Source of the DNA: Leptospiraceae bacterium
GTDB lineage: Bacteria > Spirochaetota > Leptospiria > Turneriellales > Turneriellaceae
NCBI GenBank assembly: GCA_020440825.1
Contig: JAGRNJ010000002.1
Span: forward strand, 1 to 64,000
DNA: 64,000 nucleotides
Direction: 5' to 3'
The translations under genes were made by a program, and so were the position numbers. Below the pieces are notes generated by a model. It had not been told where the DNA came from. It did not search any database and saw only the letters and a list, made by a program, of their open reading frames with translations. This document shows positions 27,982 to 36,267 of the stretch, piece by piece. Within the stretch, counting starts at the first letter, position 1, and each line of letters opens with the position of its first letter.

Positions 27982-28704
27982 ATGCTCAAATTGATTACAA
28001 AATTTATCTTAATAGTGGCAGTAGTTGCTATGGCCGGCAACATTCTGCCCAAAAATAAAGATAACTTACGGGGAACCTGCTTTTACATTTCACGGGTAGA
28101 CCTGTCTTCTTCAGAGATTCTCAAAAAGATTGTGGTCGATTCTGAGTTACAGGTTTCGAGTCGTATCTGCGGGGTAGAACGAATTGGCAGTATTTACGTA
28201 AACAATACCGATAAGAATGAACCAAATGCCGCTGGTTTGCTCAAAGCCATTATGGATGGCTATGAAATGCATAAAGCACCGGATATGAATAAGGTACAGT
28301 CTGAATCCAATGAAAACAGCAGGTATCGTTCATCGGTTTGTGGCGCACTGGGTTCATTTGCTACCACTGCAGTTTTCGATGAAGCAATGAACTCTGCAGC
28401 ACGTATTATAGAGACAGATCCTGATCCTGATGTTGCTATTGCCTGCATTACGATGATGAGCTATGCAAAAGGCTCACGTGAAAAACTATCCGTTACGATC
28501 ATTCAGCGCATTGAAAGTATCCTTGAAGAAAAAGTAATCAATGACGACAGGGTAAGACTTATGAACGCCCTCGTTTCTACTCTGGGGAAATTGGCCAACA
28601 AAGACGGATACATCGCTCTGGTCAAAGTCTTGCAATCTGCCTACCCGAGAAATGTTAAAGATGCATCTGAACGCGCAATTCACCAGCTGGAGATGAGTAA
28701 GTAA
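27982..28704 (+). CDS. Exported HEAT-repeat-like protein
   Basis: A 240-residue protein with an N-terminal hydrophobic segment (residues ~6-20) that reads as a signal peptide. Residues ~80-235 look like paired amphipathic helices with periodic small residues (AALGSF.., IACITMMSYAKG.., LVSTLGKLANKDGYIALVKVL), suggestive of HEAT-like repeats. I recognise no named family. The ribosome site AAGGAAAATA precedes the ATG. The stop TAA shares one base with the tldD ATG (TAATG), so the two genes are coupled; a periplasmic partner for a cytoplasmic protease would be odd, so the link may be only regulatory. Confidence 0.6.
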   Translation: MLKLITKFILIVAVVAMAGNILPKNKDNLRGTCFYISRVDLSSSEILKKIVVDSELQVSSRICGVERIGSIYVNNTDKNEPNAAGLLKAIMDGYEMHKAPDMNKVQSESNENSRYRSSVCGALGSFATTAVFDEAMNSAARIIETDPDPDVAIACITMMSYAKGSREKLSVTIIQRIESILEEKVINDDRVRLMNALVSTLGKLANKDGYIALVKVLQSAYPRNVKDASERAIHQLEMSK

Positions 28705-30077
28705 TGCGCTCATCAGAAATTCGAAAAGAACTCGAGCCTTTATTTGAGCAGTACTCTTTTGTCAGAGCGCTGTATCAGGAAAATTTCGGTCTAACCGTAT
28801 CTGCGAATTCCAGACAATCGACAGCAGACCCATTGCCCGCCACTCGGGGAATTGTTATTTCAATCTGGCACAACGGATTTTTTTATGAGGCCTCAAGCAG
28901 TGTCTTGAATCTCGCCAGTATTCGAAAACTGGTGCAAGAGCTGCCCCTGAGTATTTCGAGTCTCAAGCTGCCTGGCTCTGCCTGTGAGCTTATTCCTGAG
29001 CAGACAGCGACGGGCAGTTTTTCTGTACCCGTTAAACAAAGCTTGAGTCTTACTGAAAAATTACAGCTTGCCCGCAGTTATGTTCAGGAAATATCTGCAC
29101 GGGATTCTCGCATCAAGATGACCCAGGTACGATATCGAGAGGTAAAGACCCGGGAGATTTACATCAGTCAACAGAAGAATCTTGAGCAGTCATTGAGTCG
29201 TTTCGAGGCGGTTTTCATTCTGGTGTTGCGCAGCGAAGATGGTAAGCAGAGTACACAGATACATGACGGTTATTCAAGGCAGGGGGGATGGGAACATGCC
29301 CGTCCTGATGAAGCAATGATTACCAGAATGATCGAAGACGGCATCAGAATTCTCAATGCTCCCCGGTTAGAACCGGGCAGTTACCAGTGTATCTTTTCTC
29401 CCTCGTTATCGGGTATGCTGGCTCATGAAGCTTTCGGGCATGGCACAGAAGCAGATACCATGAGCAAAGGCCGCGCACGGGGAACTGAGTTTTTAGGCAA
29501 AGCGGTTGCCTCCCAGAAAGTGGGGTTATATGATTCGCCTGCTTTGGAAAATGCAGCTGCTGCTTATTTCTTTGACCATGAAGGCCAGCTTGCAAGTGAA
29601 ACAAGAATTGTTCAGGATGGAATTCTTACTTCTGCAATTGCAGACCATCGAAGTGCCAGCATACTTCAATATGCAAGAACCCCGAATGGACGCCGGGAAT
29701 CTTTTGATCATAAAATTTACACCAGAATGACCAATACATTTTTTACCCCGGGCAATGCGAAACTGGAAGAGATGATTGCCTCGATTAAAGAAGGTTATCT
29801 GGTCGACCGCGCCACGAATGGTATGGAAGATCCGAAGTCCTGGGGAATTCAGCTCGAGGCATTGATTGCTGAAAAAATTGAAAACGGAAAATTAACAGGA
29901 AAAATATATTCTCCAGTCATCGTAACCGGCTATGTGCCAGACATTCTCAACTCAATCGATATGGTTTCACAAGACTTTGAAATCAATGGTCTCGGTATGT
30001 GTGGCAAAGGCTATAAAGAATGGGTGAAAGTGACGGATGGCGGTCCCTATTTGCGGTTAACCGCCCGTCTTTCTTGA
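28704..30077 (+). CDS. tldD: TldD-family metalloprotease
   Basis: A 457-residue member of the TldD/PmbA family. The zinc motif is HEAFGHGTEAD near residue 240, the HExxxH form that distinguishes the catalytic TldD subunit from TldE/PmbA. Supporting segments are FSPSLSGMLAHEA before it, and IVTGYVPDILNSIDMVSQDF plus MCGKGYKEWVKVTDGGPY at the end, typical of the family's C-terminal barrel. TldD/TldE pairs degrade unfolded peptides and process small modified peptides such as microcins; no TldE and no peptide precursor are visible here. Its 3' end overlaps the convergent VWA-STAS gene by 21 bases. Confidence 0.9.
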   Translation: MRSSEIRKELEPLFEQYSFVRALYQENFGLTVSANSRQSTADPLPATRGIVISIWHNGFFYEASSSVLNLASIRKLVQELPLSISSLKLPGSACELIPEQTATGSFSVPVKQSLSLTEKLQLARSYVQEISARDSRIKMTQVRYREVKTREIYISQQKNLEQSLSRFEAVFILVLRSEDGKQSTQIHDGYSRQGGWEHARPDEAMITRMIEDGIRILNAPRLEPGSYQCIFSPSLSGMLAHEAFGHGTEADTMSKGRARGTEFLGKAVASQKVGLYDSPALENAAAAYFFDHEGQLASETRIVQDGILTSAIADHRSASILQYARTPNGRRESFDHKIYTRMTNTFFTPGNAKLEEMIASIKEGYLVDRATNGMEDPKSWGIQLEALIAEKIENGKLTGKIYSPVIVTGYVPDILNSIDMVSQDFEINGLGMCGKGYKEWVKVTDGGPYLRLTARLS

Positions 30078-31637
30078 CTCAATTGCCATTTTTGCCCCGG
30101 TAACAGATTCTGCGACCGGAATATACATATCAATGCGGGTCATCGTAAAAATCTTTTCAAGGGTAGATGACAAATTCGAGACAATTAACGTACCACCTCG
30201 TCGAGCAAGCCAGTTGGAAATCTGAATCATAGTTCCGATTGCAGATGAATCAATAAAGCCGCAATCTGAGAGATCAAAAATAACAAATCGATATCCTTCT
30301 TCGAGTTTACTTTTGACAATAGATTTTAACTCGGGAGAGTTATAGAGATCAAGGTCTCCCGGTGGTTTATGTACAAAGATCTGGTCATGCAGATCGACAT
30401 TTGAATAGATGCCAATTTCACTGCGGTCGGTATAGATTACAGAACCTGTGGCCAGTAGCTGTTTTCGGGCAATATTCAGATCTTCCCGCAGGGCGCGTTG
30501 CATATCTCTCATTCGGGCTATAAGACTGTTGAAGATCGCAGGTGATAATTTCAGATTGCTCTGGACTCTGGTGATCATATTCTCGAGAATCTTATTTGCT
30601 CCTTTGATATCCATTTCTGCCATTGATGCAGCCTGCATCATAGTCTTACCGGACCAGGACACAATCAATTCTATTTCGACTTCGTTATCAGGATCACCAA
30701 GAGTGCCAGCTGTAAGTGAAGTTGAAATTTCAACCTTTTCTTCAACCGGAGTATCATCAATTCTATAGTAAGATAAACTTGCAGAAACCGGGTCTTCAGG
30801 AATCCCGTCTTCAGCGTTGACCTCGACAGCAACGAGAACATTTCGTGTGTCGTCAGACCGCATATCTCCGATTTGTACCCTCAATTTATTGTCGCGTATT
30901 TCGGGAGACATTTCATCAAACATTTCCAGGAATTTGACTTTTGGTGAAAAATTCATTTCGAGTTCAACTGCCTGGGCATAAAGAGAACCAACTTCGCCAA
31001 ATTCCCGAAAGAAGATATCAGATGTTTTTTCAGGTGAGTCTACGTAATAGAAATTCCCGTTTCCTGCCTTTGAAATATCGAGCAGAGATGTTTCGTTAAA
31101 GTCACTGCCGAAGCCGATTGTTGTTGTACTGATGCCAGACTGGTAATGCTTTTGTGCAATATTGTTGAGCTGCTCATCTGACTGAATACCCATGGTTGCC
31201 AGCCCGTCTGTGAGAAGTATAACCCGTCGTATTCCGCCTTTGACATCTGCTTCAGATGCCATTTTTAAGCCCTGCAGCCATCCGCCTGAAAGATTCGTCG
31301 CTGTGCCGGGTTGTATCGATTGTAATTTATTGATAATAGATTTCTTTTCATCAAGTCGGGTTACCGGTTGCACAATCTGGACATCAGATGAGTATGCGAC
31401 AATACCGACATAGTCATGGCGGGTTAGCCAGTTTACAAATGAGCCGGCTGCATCGATCACCGATGCAAGTTTATCACCTTTCATGGACCATGATTTGTCG
31501 AGTACCAGAATAAGCACCAGTGGCTGCCGGCGAACTGCCCCTGTATCAGTGGGAGATTTTATTTGAAAGAGAAGGTGGTTGAGATTGGTACTACCTTCGG
31601 GTATTTGCGGATACTCCCATTTGGCTTTCAGTTCCAT
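30057..31637 (-). CDS. VWA-STAS domain fusion protein
   Basis: A 526-residue protein without signal peptide or membrane segments. A von Willebrand A domain spans ~40-230: the MIDAS motif DKSWS is at 47-51, followed by the Thr in GTATNLSGG and the Asp in LLTDGLA. A middle region (~240-400) resembles the beta domain found after VWA in spirochaetal and cyanobacterial proteins. The C-terminus (~415-520) is a STAS domain like anti-anti-sigma factors: FDLSDCGFIDSSAIGTMIQ, keeping the phosphoacceptor-type serine (D463-S464-S465). The combination points to a metal-dependent binding protein governed by serine phosphorylation. No kinase or phosphatase is adjacent. Confidence 0.85.
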   Translation of the reverse strand: MELKAKWEYPQIPEGSTNLNHLLFQIKSPTDTGAVRRQPLVLILVLDKSWSMKGDKLASVIDAAGSFVNWLTRHDYVGIVAYSSDVQIVQPVTRLDEKKSIINKLQSIQPGTATNLSGGWLQGLKMASEADVKGGIRRVILLTDGLATMGIQSDEQLNNIAQKHYQSGISTTTIGFGSDFNETSLLDISKAGNGNFYYVDSPEKTSDIFFREFGEVGSLYAQAVELEMNFSPKVKFLEMFDEMSPEIRDNKLRVQIGDMRSDDTRNVLVAVEVNAEDGIPEDPVSASLSYYRIDDTPVEEKVEISTSLTAGTLGDPDNEVEIELIVSWSGKTMMQAASMAEMDIKGANKILENMITRVQSNLKLSPAIFNSLIARMRDMQRALREDLNIARKQLLATGSVIYTDRSEIGIYSNVDLHDQIFVHKPPGDLDLYNSPELKSIVKSKLEEGYRFVIFDLSDCGFIDSSAIGTMIQISNWLARRGGTLIVSNLSSTLEKIFTMTRIDMYIPVAESVTGAKMAIESRKTGG

Positions 31638-31679
31638 TGGTTAGCATTATAGCTTGTAATGAAGCTTACAAGCATTTTT

Positions 31680-33734
31680 TTACTTTATGCTGGTTCCTAC
31701 TGATTTCACCCCGGGTATCTGACGTAAGGTTTTAACAATGTTATCGAGCAAGTCCTGAGAGTCTACTTCGATTTCAAAAACATCCAGAACATCACCGGTT
31801 GCACTGGTACTTGCTTTTGCTTCCAGAATATCGGCCCCTGCAGTCGCTAGCGAGGTAACCAGATCGAGATACAACTGGCTGCGGTCTTCCCCCTCGACAA
31901 AAACTGAACATTGTATACTGTCTTCCCCTTTCCAGCGAATGTTTACCAGACGATTTCTGTTTTCGGGTATTGATTTCAGCTGTAGAATCGAGGGACAATC
32001 TTTTTTGTGAACCGATATGCCCTGACCAACAGTAATAAAGCCAAGTATTCGATCGCCAAAGCGCGGAGAGCAGCAGTTGGCAAACCGGGTTTCCATGGAT
32101 GACTCGCCCTGCCAGACGATATCGCCCGGTTGCGGGTCTCTTACTCTGGGAATAGGCCCGGTGGAACTGCTTCGGTTTGAGGGTCGAACCCGATCAAAGG
32201 TTTCTTCTCTGGGGCGGGAGTCATCTTCAACAGGCAGCAGATCATTGCGTCTGAACCAGGCCCGCAGTTTTGCCCGGGCATGAGAGGTGCGCAGTATGTT
32301 GATCCAGTTGAGAGATGGTTTAACATGATTCCCCGTTACAATATGTATCTGATCCCCGCTTTTTAAGGGAGTGCGGATGGATATCAGCCGGTCATTTACT
32401 TTTGCACCGGCGCATTTTAAGCCCAGCTCGGTATGAATTCGAAACGCAAAATCCAATACTGTCGAACCCTTGGCCATGGAAAAAATTTCTCCCTTTGGGG
32501 AAAAGACATAAACCTCATCATCTTCACTCAGGTTATTCTTGAGATCTTCAATGAAATCACCAGCCGTATCAGCATCTTCACTTTGCTGGGCAAGATTTTG
32601 TAAAAGCTTGAACTGTTCTTCAATTGTCTTCTGCGCAGTTTGTCCCTCTTTATATGCCCAGTGCGCAGCGATGCCGAATTCAGAAATAAAATGCATAGAT
32701 CGGGTACGAATCTGAATCTCGAGAATTTTACCGTCTGTTGAAACAACACTCGTATGCAGAGACTGGTAACCATTTGACTTTGGAACAGAAATATAGTCTT
32801 TAAATCTGCCTGGCAGGGGATTCCATAATGTATGAACAATACCAAGCACTCCATAGCAGTCCTGTATTGTTTCACATAAAACCCGTAAACCCGAGAGATC
32901 ATATATTTCAGTAACACTTTTTTTCTGCTCGAGCATTTTTTTATATATCGAGTAAAAGTGTTTTGAGCGCCCCTGGACATCCGCCTTAATTTTTTCTTCA
33001 TTGATACGGCTCTGTAGTATTGAGATGACCGCTTTGAGTCGCTCTTCCCGATGGCCTTTTTTCTCAGCAATTGCTTCCTTTATACTTTTATACTCTTCGA
33101 GTTGCAGATAGTACAAAGCAAGGTCTTCGAGCTCTGCTTTTATGCGGTAGATACCCAGACGTCCGGCCAGGGGAGCGTAAATATCAATGACTTCCTGGGA
33201 GATTTTGATCTGCTTGGCATTTGGTTGAAAACCTAAAGTACGCATATTGTGCAGCTTATCGACCAGCTTGATCAACAGTACCCGTACATCTTTGATTGTT
33301 GCAACAATCATTTTGCGAATATTGATTGCCTGGTTGTCTGCCCCCTGGCTTTTTAAGACAGAGATTTTTGTTACCCCGTCTACCAGGTGCGTAATGGTTT
33401 CACCAAACTCGCGCAAAAGAGTATCTCTGCTTATAGAGGTATCTTCGAGAACATCATGCAAAAGAGCGGCAGAGATCGCTTCATGATCAGGGGTAAATTC
33501 TGCAAGCGCTTCAGCTACTGCAAGCGGGTGAATGATGTAAGGCTCGCCTGAGAGCCTTTTTTGAAATTTATGGGCATCTTCGGCAAGCAGGTAGGCTTTA
33601 CGAATAATTGCTTTTTGAGCCCGGGTAACACTGCGCGGCAGATTGTTCAACAATCGATCAATGTCTTTCTTTTCACTGGAAAGAGGTAATGACGGAAAAC
33701 GCAAGGCCACGGCTATAAATGAATTGCAATTCAA
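31680..33734 (-). CDS. Bifunctional (p)ppGpp synthetase/hydrolase (RelA/SpoT homologue)
   Basis: A 684-residue Rsh protein. The HD hydrolase domain (~45-200) has KFQKRLSGEPYIIHP, AALLHDVLEDT and VKLVD-type segments, with the metal-binding H...HD residues intact, so hydrolysis should work. The synthetase domain (~230-350) has YDLSGLRV, YGVLGIVHTLW and GYQSLHTSV. A TGS domain (~390-450, EVYVFSPKGEIF) and a C-terminal ACT domain (~600-684) follow. It sets the alarmone level during starvation. The only recognisable synthetase in the window; a single bifunctional Rsh is common outside the gamma-proteobacteria. It is divergent from the GT4 gene across 184 bases. Confidence 0.95.
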   Translation of the reverse strand: MNCNSFIAVALRFPSLPLSSEKKDIDRLLNNLPRSVTRAQKAIIRKAYLLAEDAHKFQKRLSGEPYIIHPLAVAEALAEFTPDHEAISAALLHDVLEDTSISRDTLLREFGETITHLVDGVTKISVLKSQGADNQAINIRKMIVATIKDVRVLLIKLVDKLHNMRTLGFQPNAKQIKISQEVIDIYAPLAGRLGIYRIKAELEDLALYYLQLEEYKSIKEAIAEKKGHREERLKAVISILQSRINEEKIKADVQGRSKHFYSIYKKMLEQKKSVTEIYDLSGLRVLCETIQDCYGVLGIVHTLWNPLPGRFKDYISVPKSNGYQSLHTSVVSTDGKILEIQIRTRSMHFISEFGIAAHWAYKEGQTAQKTIEEQFKLLQNLAQQSEDADTAGDFIEDLKNNLSEDDEVYVFSPKGEIFSMAKGSTVLDFAFRIHTELGLKCAGAKVNDRLISIRTPLKSGDQIHIVTGNHVKPSLNWINILRTSHARAKLRAWFRRNDLLPVEDDSRPREETFDRVRPSNRSSSTGPIPRVRDPQPGDIVWQGESSMETRFANCCSPRFGDRILGFITVGQGISVHKKDCPSILQLKSIPENRNRLVNIRWKGEDSIQCSVFVEGEDRSQLYLDLVTSLATAGADILEAKASTSATGDVLDVFEIEVDSQDLLDNIVKTLRQIPGVKSVGTSIK

Positions 33735-33918
33735 AGATGTAAACCTTTTTGAGAGGCATTTGGCAGTTTAATCTGACTTCCTTCTGTGAACCAGGAAATT
33801 CAAAGAAAACAGGTAAGGGGCAACTTTGGTTACAAGGGAAAGTGACACAGCTCGATAGAATCTTCAGCACATTCGAATAATACACTTTACAGCGTTACTT
33901 TAACTGCAGATTTACGAT
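33735..33918. other. 184-base intergenic region between rsh and GT4 gene
   Basis: The longest clean divergent spacer of the window apart from the one after ridA. I see no convincing -35/-10 pair, hairpin, tRNA or open frame in it. Promoters for both divergent genes must lie here, but they do not match the sigma-70 consensus well enough to mark. Confidence 0.5.
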
Positions 33919-35145
33919 ATGAAATTGAGAGTTCTTATTTTTAGTGATTCCTATTTGCCAAAAATTGACGGAATAGGAATATCGACAGATCGTTTCACCA
34001 GATTGTTGGCTAAAGAAGGTCATGAATTCGTCGTTGTTTGTCCCCGTTACTCAAAAGATGATTTTGAAAAAGTCGGTAAAAGAATTCAGATTATTCGTCT
34101 GCCAAACCGCAGTCTGCCTTCTTATCCAGATGTCAGACTGGTATTGCCCAAGTATAGAAAGTTGAAAAAAATGATCAAAGAATTTAAACCTCATCTGATT
34201 CATTTTCAAACTCCGGGTATTCTCGGTACAGTTGCAGGTTTTTTAGCCCGCAAGTATAAAATACCATTAGTGGGAACATACCATACGATGATGAACGAGC
34301 TCGGTGAGTACATAAGTCCCTATCGTCTGCTCAAACTGGATCGTCTGGTACAAAAAATACTGCAGGGTACTAAACTTTCAAAACTATCAGATCATAAAGT
34401 AGCTCATAAAAAACAGAAATCGTTGACTAATAAACTGATCTACAAAATAACGAATTCTGTTTATGAACAGGGAAAACTTATTATTTCGCCCTCAATTTTG
34501 ATCAAGCAGGAACTCGAGAAGCAGAAAGTCAAAGTACCTGTGGTAGTGGTCAGCAATGGAATGGACCTTAAAAAGTTTTCTGGTAAGCCCCGCAAGCTCA
34601 GTAAAAAACCGAAATTGTTGCATGTTGGCCGTATTGGTTTTGAGAAAAATGCGGATGTTCTTGTGCGGTCCTTTGTGGAAGTTAAGAAGAAAATTCCAGA
34701 GGCCACTTTTTCGATTGTCGGCGATGGCCCGGCACTGGCTTCAGTCAAAGAGCTCGCAATAGCACTTAAAATTGACAGTTCTATTGATTTCCCCGGCTTT
34801 ATTCGGCCAGAGCAACTGCCTGAAGTTTATGAAAACCATGACTTCTTCTGGACAGCCTCGGCTATGGAAACCCAGGGACTGGTGGCATTAGAAGCCTCTG
34901 CCTGTGGTTTACCTTCGGTCGGTGTTGATGCTTACGCTTTACCCGAACTGATTATCCATGGAAATAACGGTTTTATTGCTCCTCCATTTGATCACTTGAA
35001 AATTGCCGACTATGCTGTTTCGATACTTACCGATGCGAAGTTGTATAAAAAGTTTTCTGCGAATGCAATTCAAGTGGCAGCACGCCATGATGTTAAAAAA
35101 TCAGCGAAAAAATTATTGAAGGTATATGAGAAAGTCATTAAATAG
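33919..35145 (+). CDS. GT4 glycosyltransferase (diacylglycerol/lipid glycosyltransferase-like)
   Basis: A 408-residue GT-B enzyme. The N-terminal half opens with RVLIFSDSYLPKIDGIGIST, with the glycine-rich acceptor loop, and VGTYHTMMNE. The C-terminal half has LLHVGRIGFEKNADVLVRSF, FSIVGDGPAL, and FWTASAMETQGLVALEASACGLPSV with the Glu-x7-Glu motif that holds the sugar nucleotide. The pattern is that of alpha-glycosyltransferases acting on lipids (monoglucosyl-diacylglycerol or mannosyl-lipid types). A basic region (~150-180) fits membrane surface binding. The product is not determinable from sequence. Confidence 0.88.
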   Translation: MKLRVLIFSDSYLPKIDGIGISTDRFTRLLAKEGHEFVVVCPRYSKDDFEKVGKRIQIIRLPNRSLPSYPDVRLVLPKYRKLKKMIKEFKPHLIHFQTPGILGTVAGFLARKYKIPLVGTYHTMMNELGEYISPYRLLKLDRLVQKILQGTKLSKLSDHKVAHKKQKSLTNKLIYKITNSVYEQGKLIISPSILIKQELEKQKVKVPVVVVSNGMDLKKFSGKPRKLSKKPKLLHVGRIGFEKNADVLVRSFVEVKKKIPEATFSIVGDGPALASVKELAIALKIDSSIDFPGFIRPEQLPEVYENHDFFWTASAMETQGLVALEASACGLPSVGVDAYALPELIIHGNNGFIAPPFDHLKIADYAVSILTDAKLYKKFSANAIQVAARHDVKKSAKKLLKVYEKVIK

Positions 35146-35213
35146 GAGGGAACCCTAAAAAATGATTGTATAGCGTGCTAAACGCCGCAAATTGACCGGC
35201 AAGAAGAGGGAAT

Positions 35214-35792
35214 ATGGATTTTATAGTATTTATTTTAATTTTATTGGTTTTAACCACACTTACTCTGGCTGGTAATTATTACCGAAGGCTGTTTTCAGAT
35301 GGTCGAAATGAATACCGCCGGCAGGAATTATTGAAGGCAGAGAGTTTTCTATGGGAAGAAATTCGACGTCTGGTGAATCCTGATTCAGTGGTAAGCTATG
35401 CTGGCTTAGGGGCCGGGGTTTTACTGGGATTGATGTTCAGCTATATGGGTGGTATTTACGGAGCCCATTACGAGAGCTACTTTTTCCACAGTGCACTGTT
35501 GCCCGCTTTGTGGTTTTTCGGGGCACCTTATTTGAAAGACCAGTTTGGTGATGATCTGCCAGAGTTTAGTAAACGGTTTTTGCAGCATGACCTGCCTTTT
35601 TTCCTGAGTTTTTCAATGACGTTTGCAGCACAGAGTTTCATGGTATACGGAATTTACCATGCTATCAGCTTTTTATGGGTTTTTCTGAATTTCGCTATTA
35701 TACTTGGCCTGGTTCTGTATAAAATGTACCAGGTAGACCGTGGCGGGAATGGCCTGCCGGTTGCTTCTCAAGTGGACGACGATGACTACTGA
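35214..35792 (+). CDS. Multi-pass membrane protein of unknown function
   Basis: A 192-residue protein with hydrophobic segments at ~2-20, ~63-82, ~89-107, ~124-143 and ~148-168, and an acidic tail (DDDDY). An N-terminal charged cytoplasmic-type stretch (~25-55) separates the first two. I recognise no family. It overlaps the cheW start by eleven bases and is very likely in the same transcript, so a role near chemotaxis arrays or the cell envelope is possible but only inferred from position. Confidence 0.65.
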   Translation: MDFIVFILILLVLTTLTLAGNYYRRLFSDGRNEYRRQELLKAESFLWEEIRRLVNPDSVVSYAGLGAGVLLGLMFSYMGGIYGAHYESYFFHSALLPALWFFGAPYLKDQFGDDLPEFSKRFLQHDLPFFLSFSMTFAAQSFMVYGIYHAISFLWVFLNFAIILGLVLYKMYQVDRGGNGLPVASQVDDDDY

Positions 35793-36267
35793 TTCAAAAT
35801 CAGAAATTAGCCGCGATTCTGTACAGCTGATCGTTTTTTCGGTTGGCAACGAAGAATATGGGCTTGAAATCGAAAAAATTCAGGAAGTAATTCGCCTGAA
35901 AACCATAAAAAAACTGCCGCGCACTCCCGAATTTATTCTGGGAGTCATGAATCTTCGGGGCAAGATTATTCCTATTGTAGGGCTGCGTGAAAAATTCAAT
36001 CTTGATCCCATTGAACAGAATGAGTTTACCCGCATCATTGTTGTCAATCAAAGCCAGAAACTGATCGGCATGGTGGTCGACGAAGTCAATCGAGTGGTGA
36101 ATGTACCCGTTGAAAATATCGAAGGGAATCCCGATATGGTCAATGACAAAACCCGATCTCTGGTAAGAGGGGTCGCAAAACTGGAAGATGCTGTCATAAT
36201 TCTCGTTGAACTGGATTATCTATTGTACGCCCTCGAAGAAATACAATACGAGGATAACCATCACTGA
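35782..36267 (+). CDS. cheW: Chemotaxis coupling protein CheW
   Basis: A 161-residue CheW. SVGNEEYGLEIEKIQEVI, the RTPEFILGVMNLRGKIIPIVGLR core, and VVDEVNRVVNVP are the typical receptor and CheA binding elements. It links methyl-accepting receptors to CheA. The ATG at 35782 lies inside the upstream membrane-protein gene; an ATG at 35740 is open but its extra residues do not fit the family. The stop TGA at 36265-36267 overlaps the CTG that seems to start the next gene. No cheA or receptor lies nearby. Confidence 0.95.
   Translation: MTTDSKSEISRDSVQLIVFSVGNEEYGLEIEKIQEVIRLKTIKKLPRTPEFILGVMNLRGKIIPIVGLREKFNLDPIEQNEFTRIIVVNQSQKLIGMVVDEVNRVVNVPVENIEGNPDMVNDKTRSLVRGVAKLEDAVIILVELDYLLYALEEIQYEDNHH

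Noticed and set aside
32528-33070. 180-codon minus-strand frame inside rsh
   Set aside because: It is an out-of-frame reading of the alarmone synthetase gene with basic low-complexity sequence and no family features.
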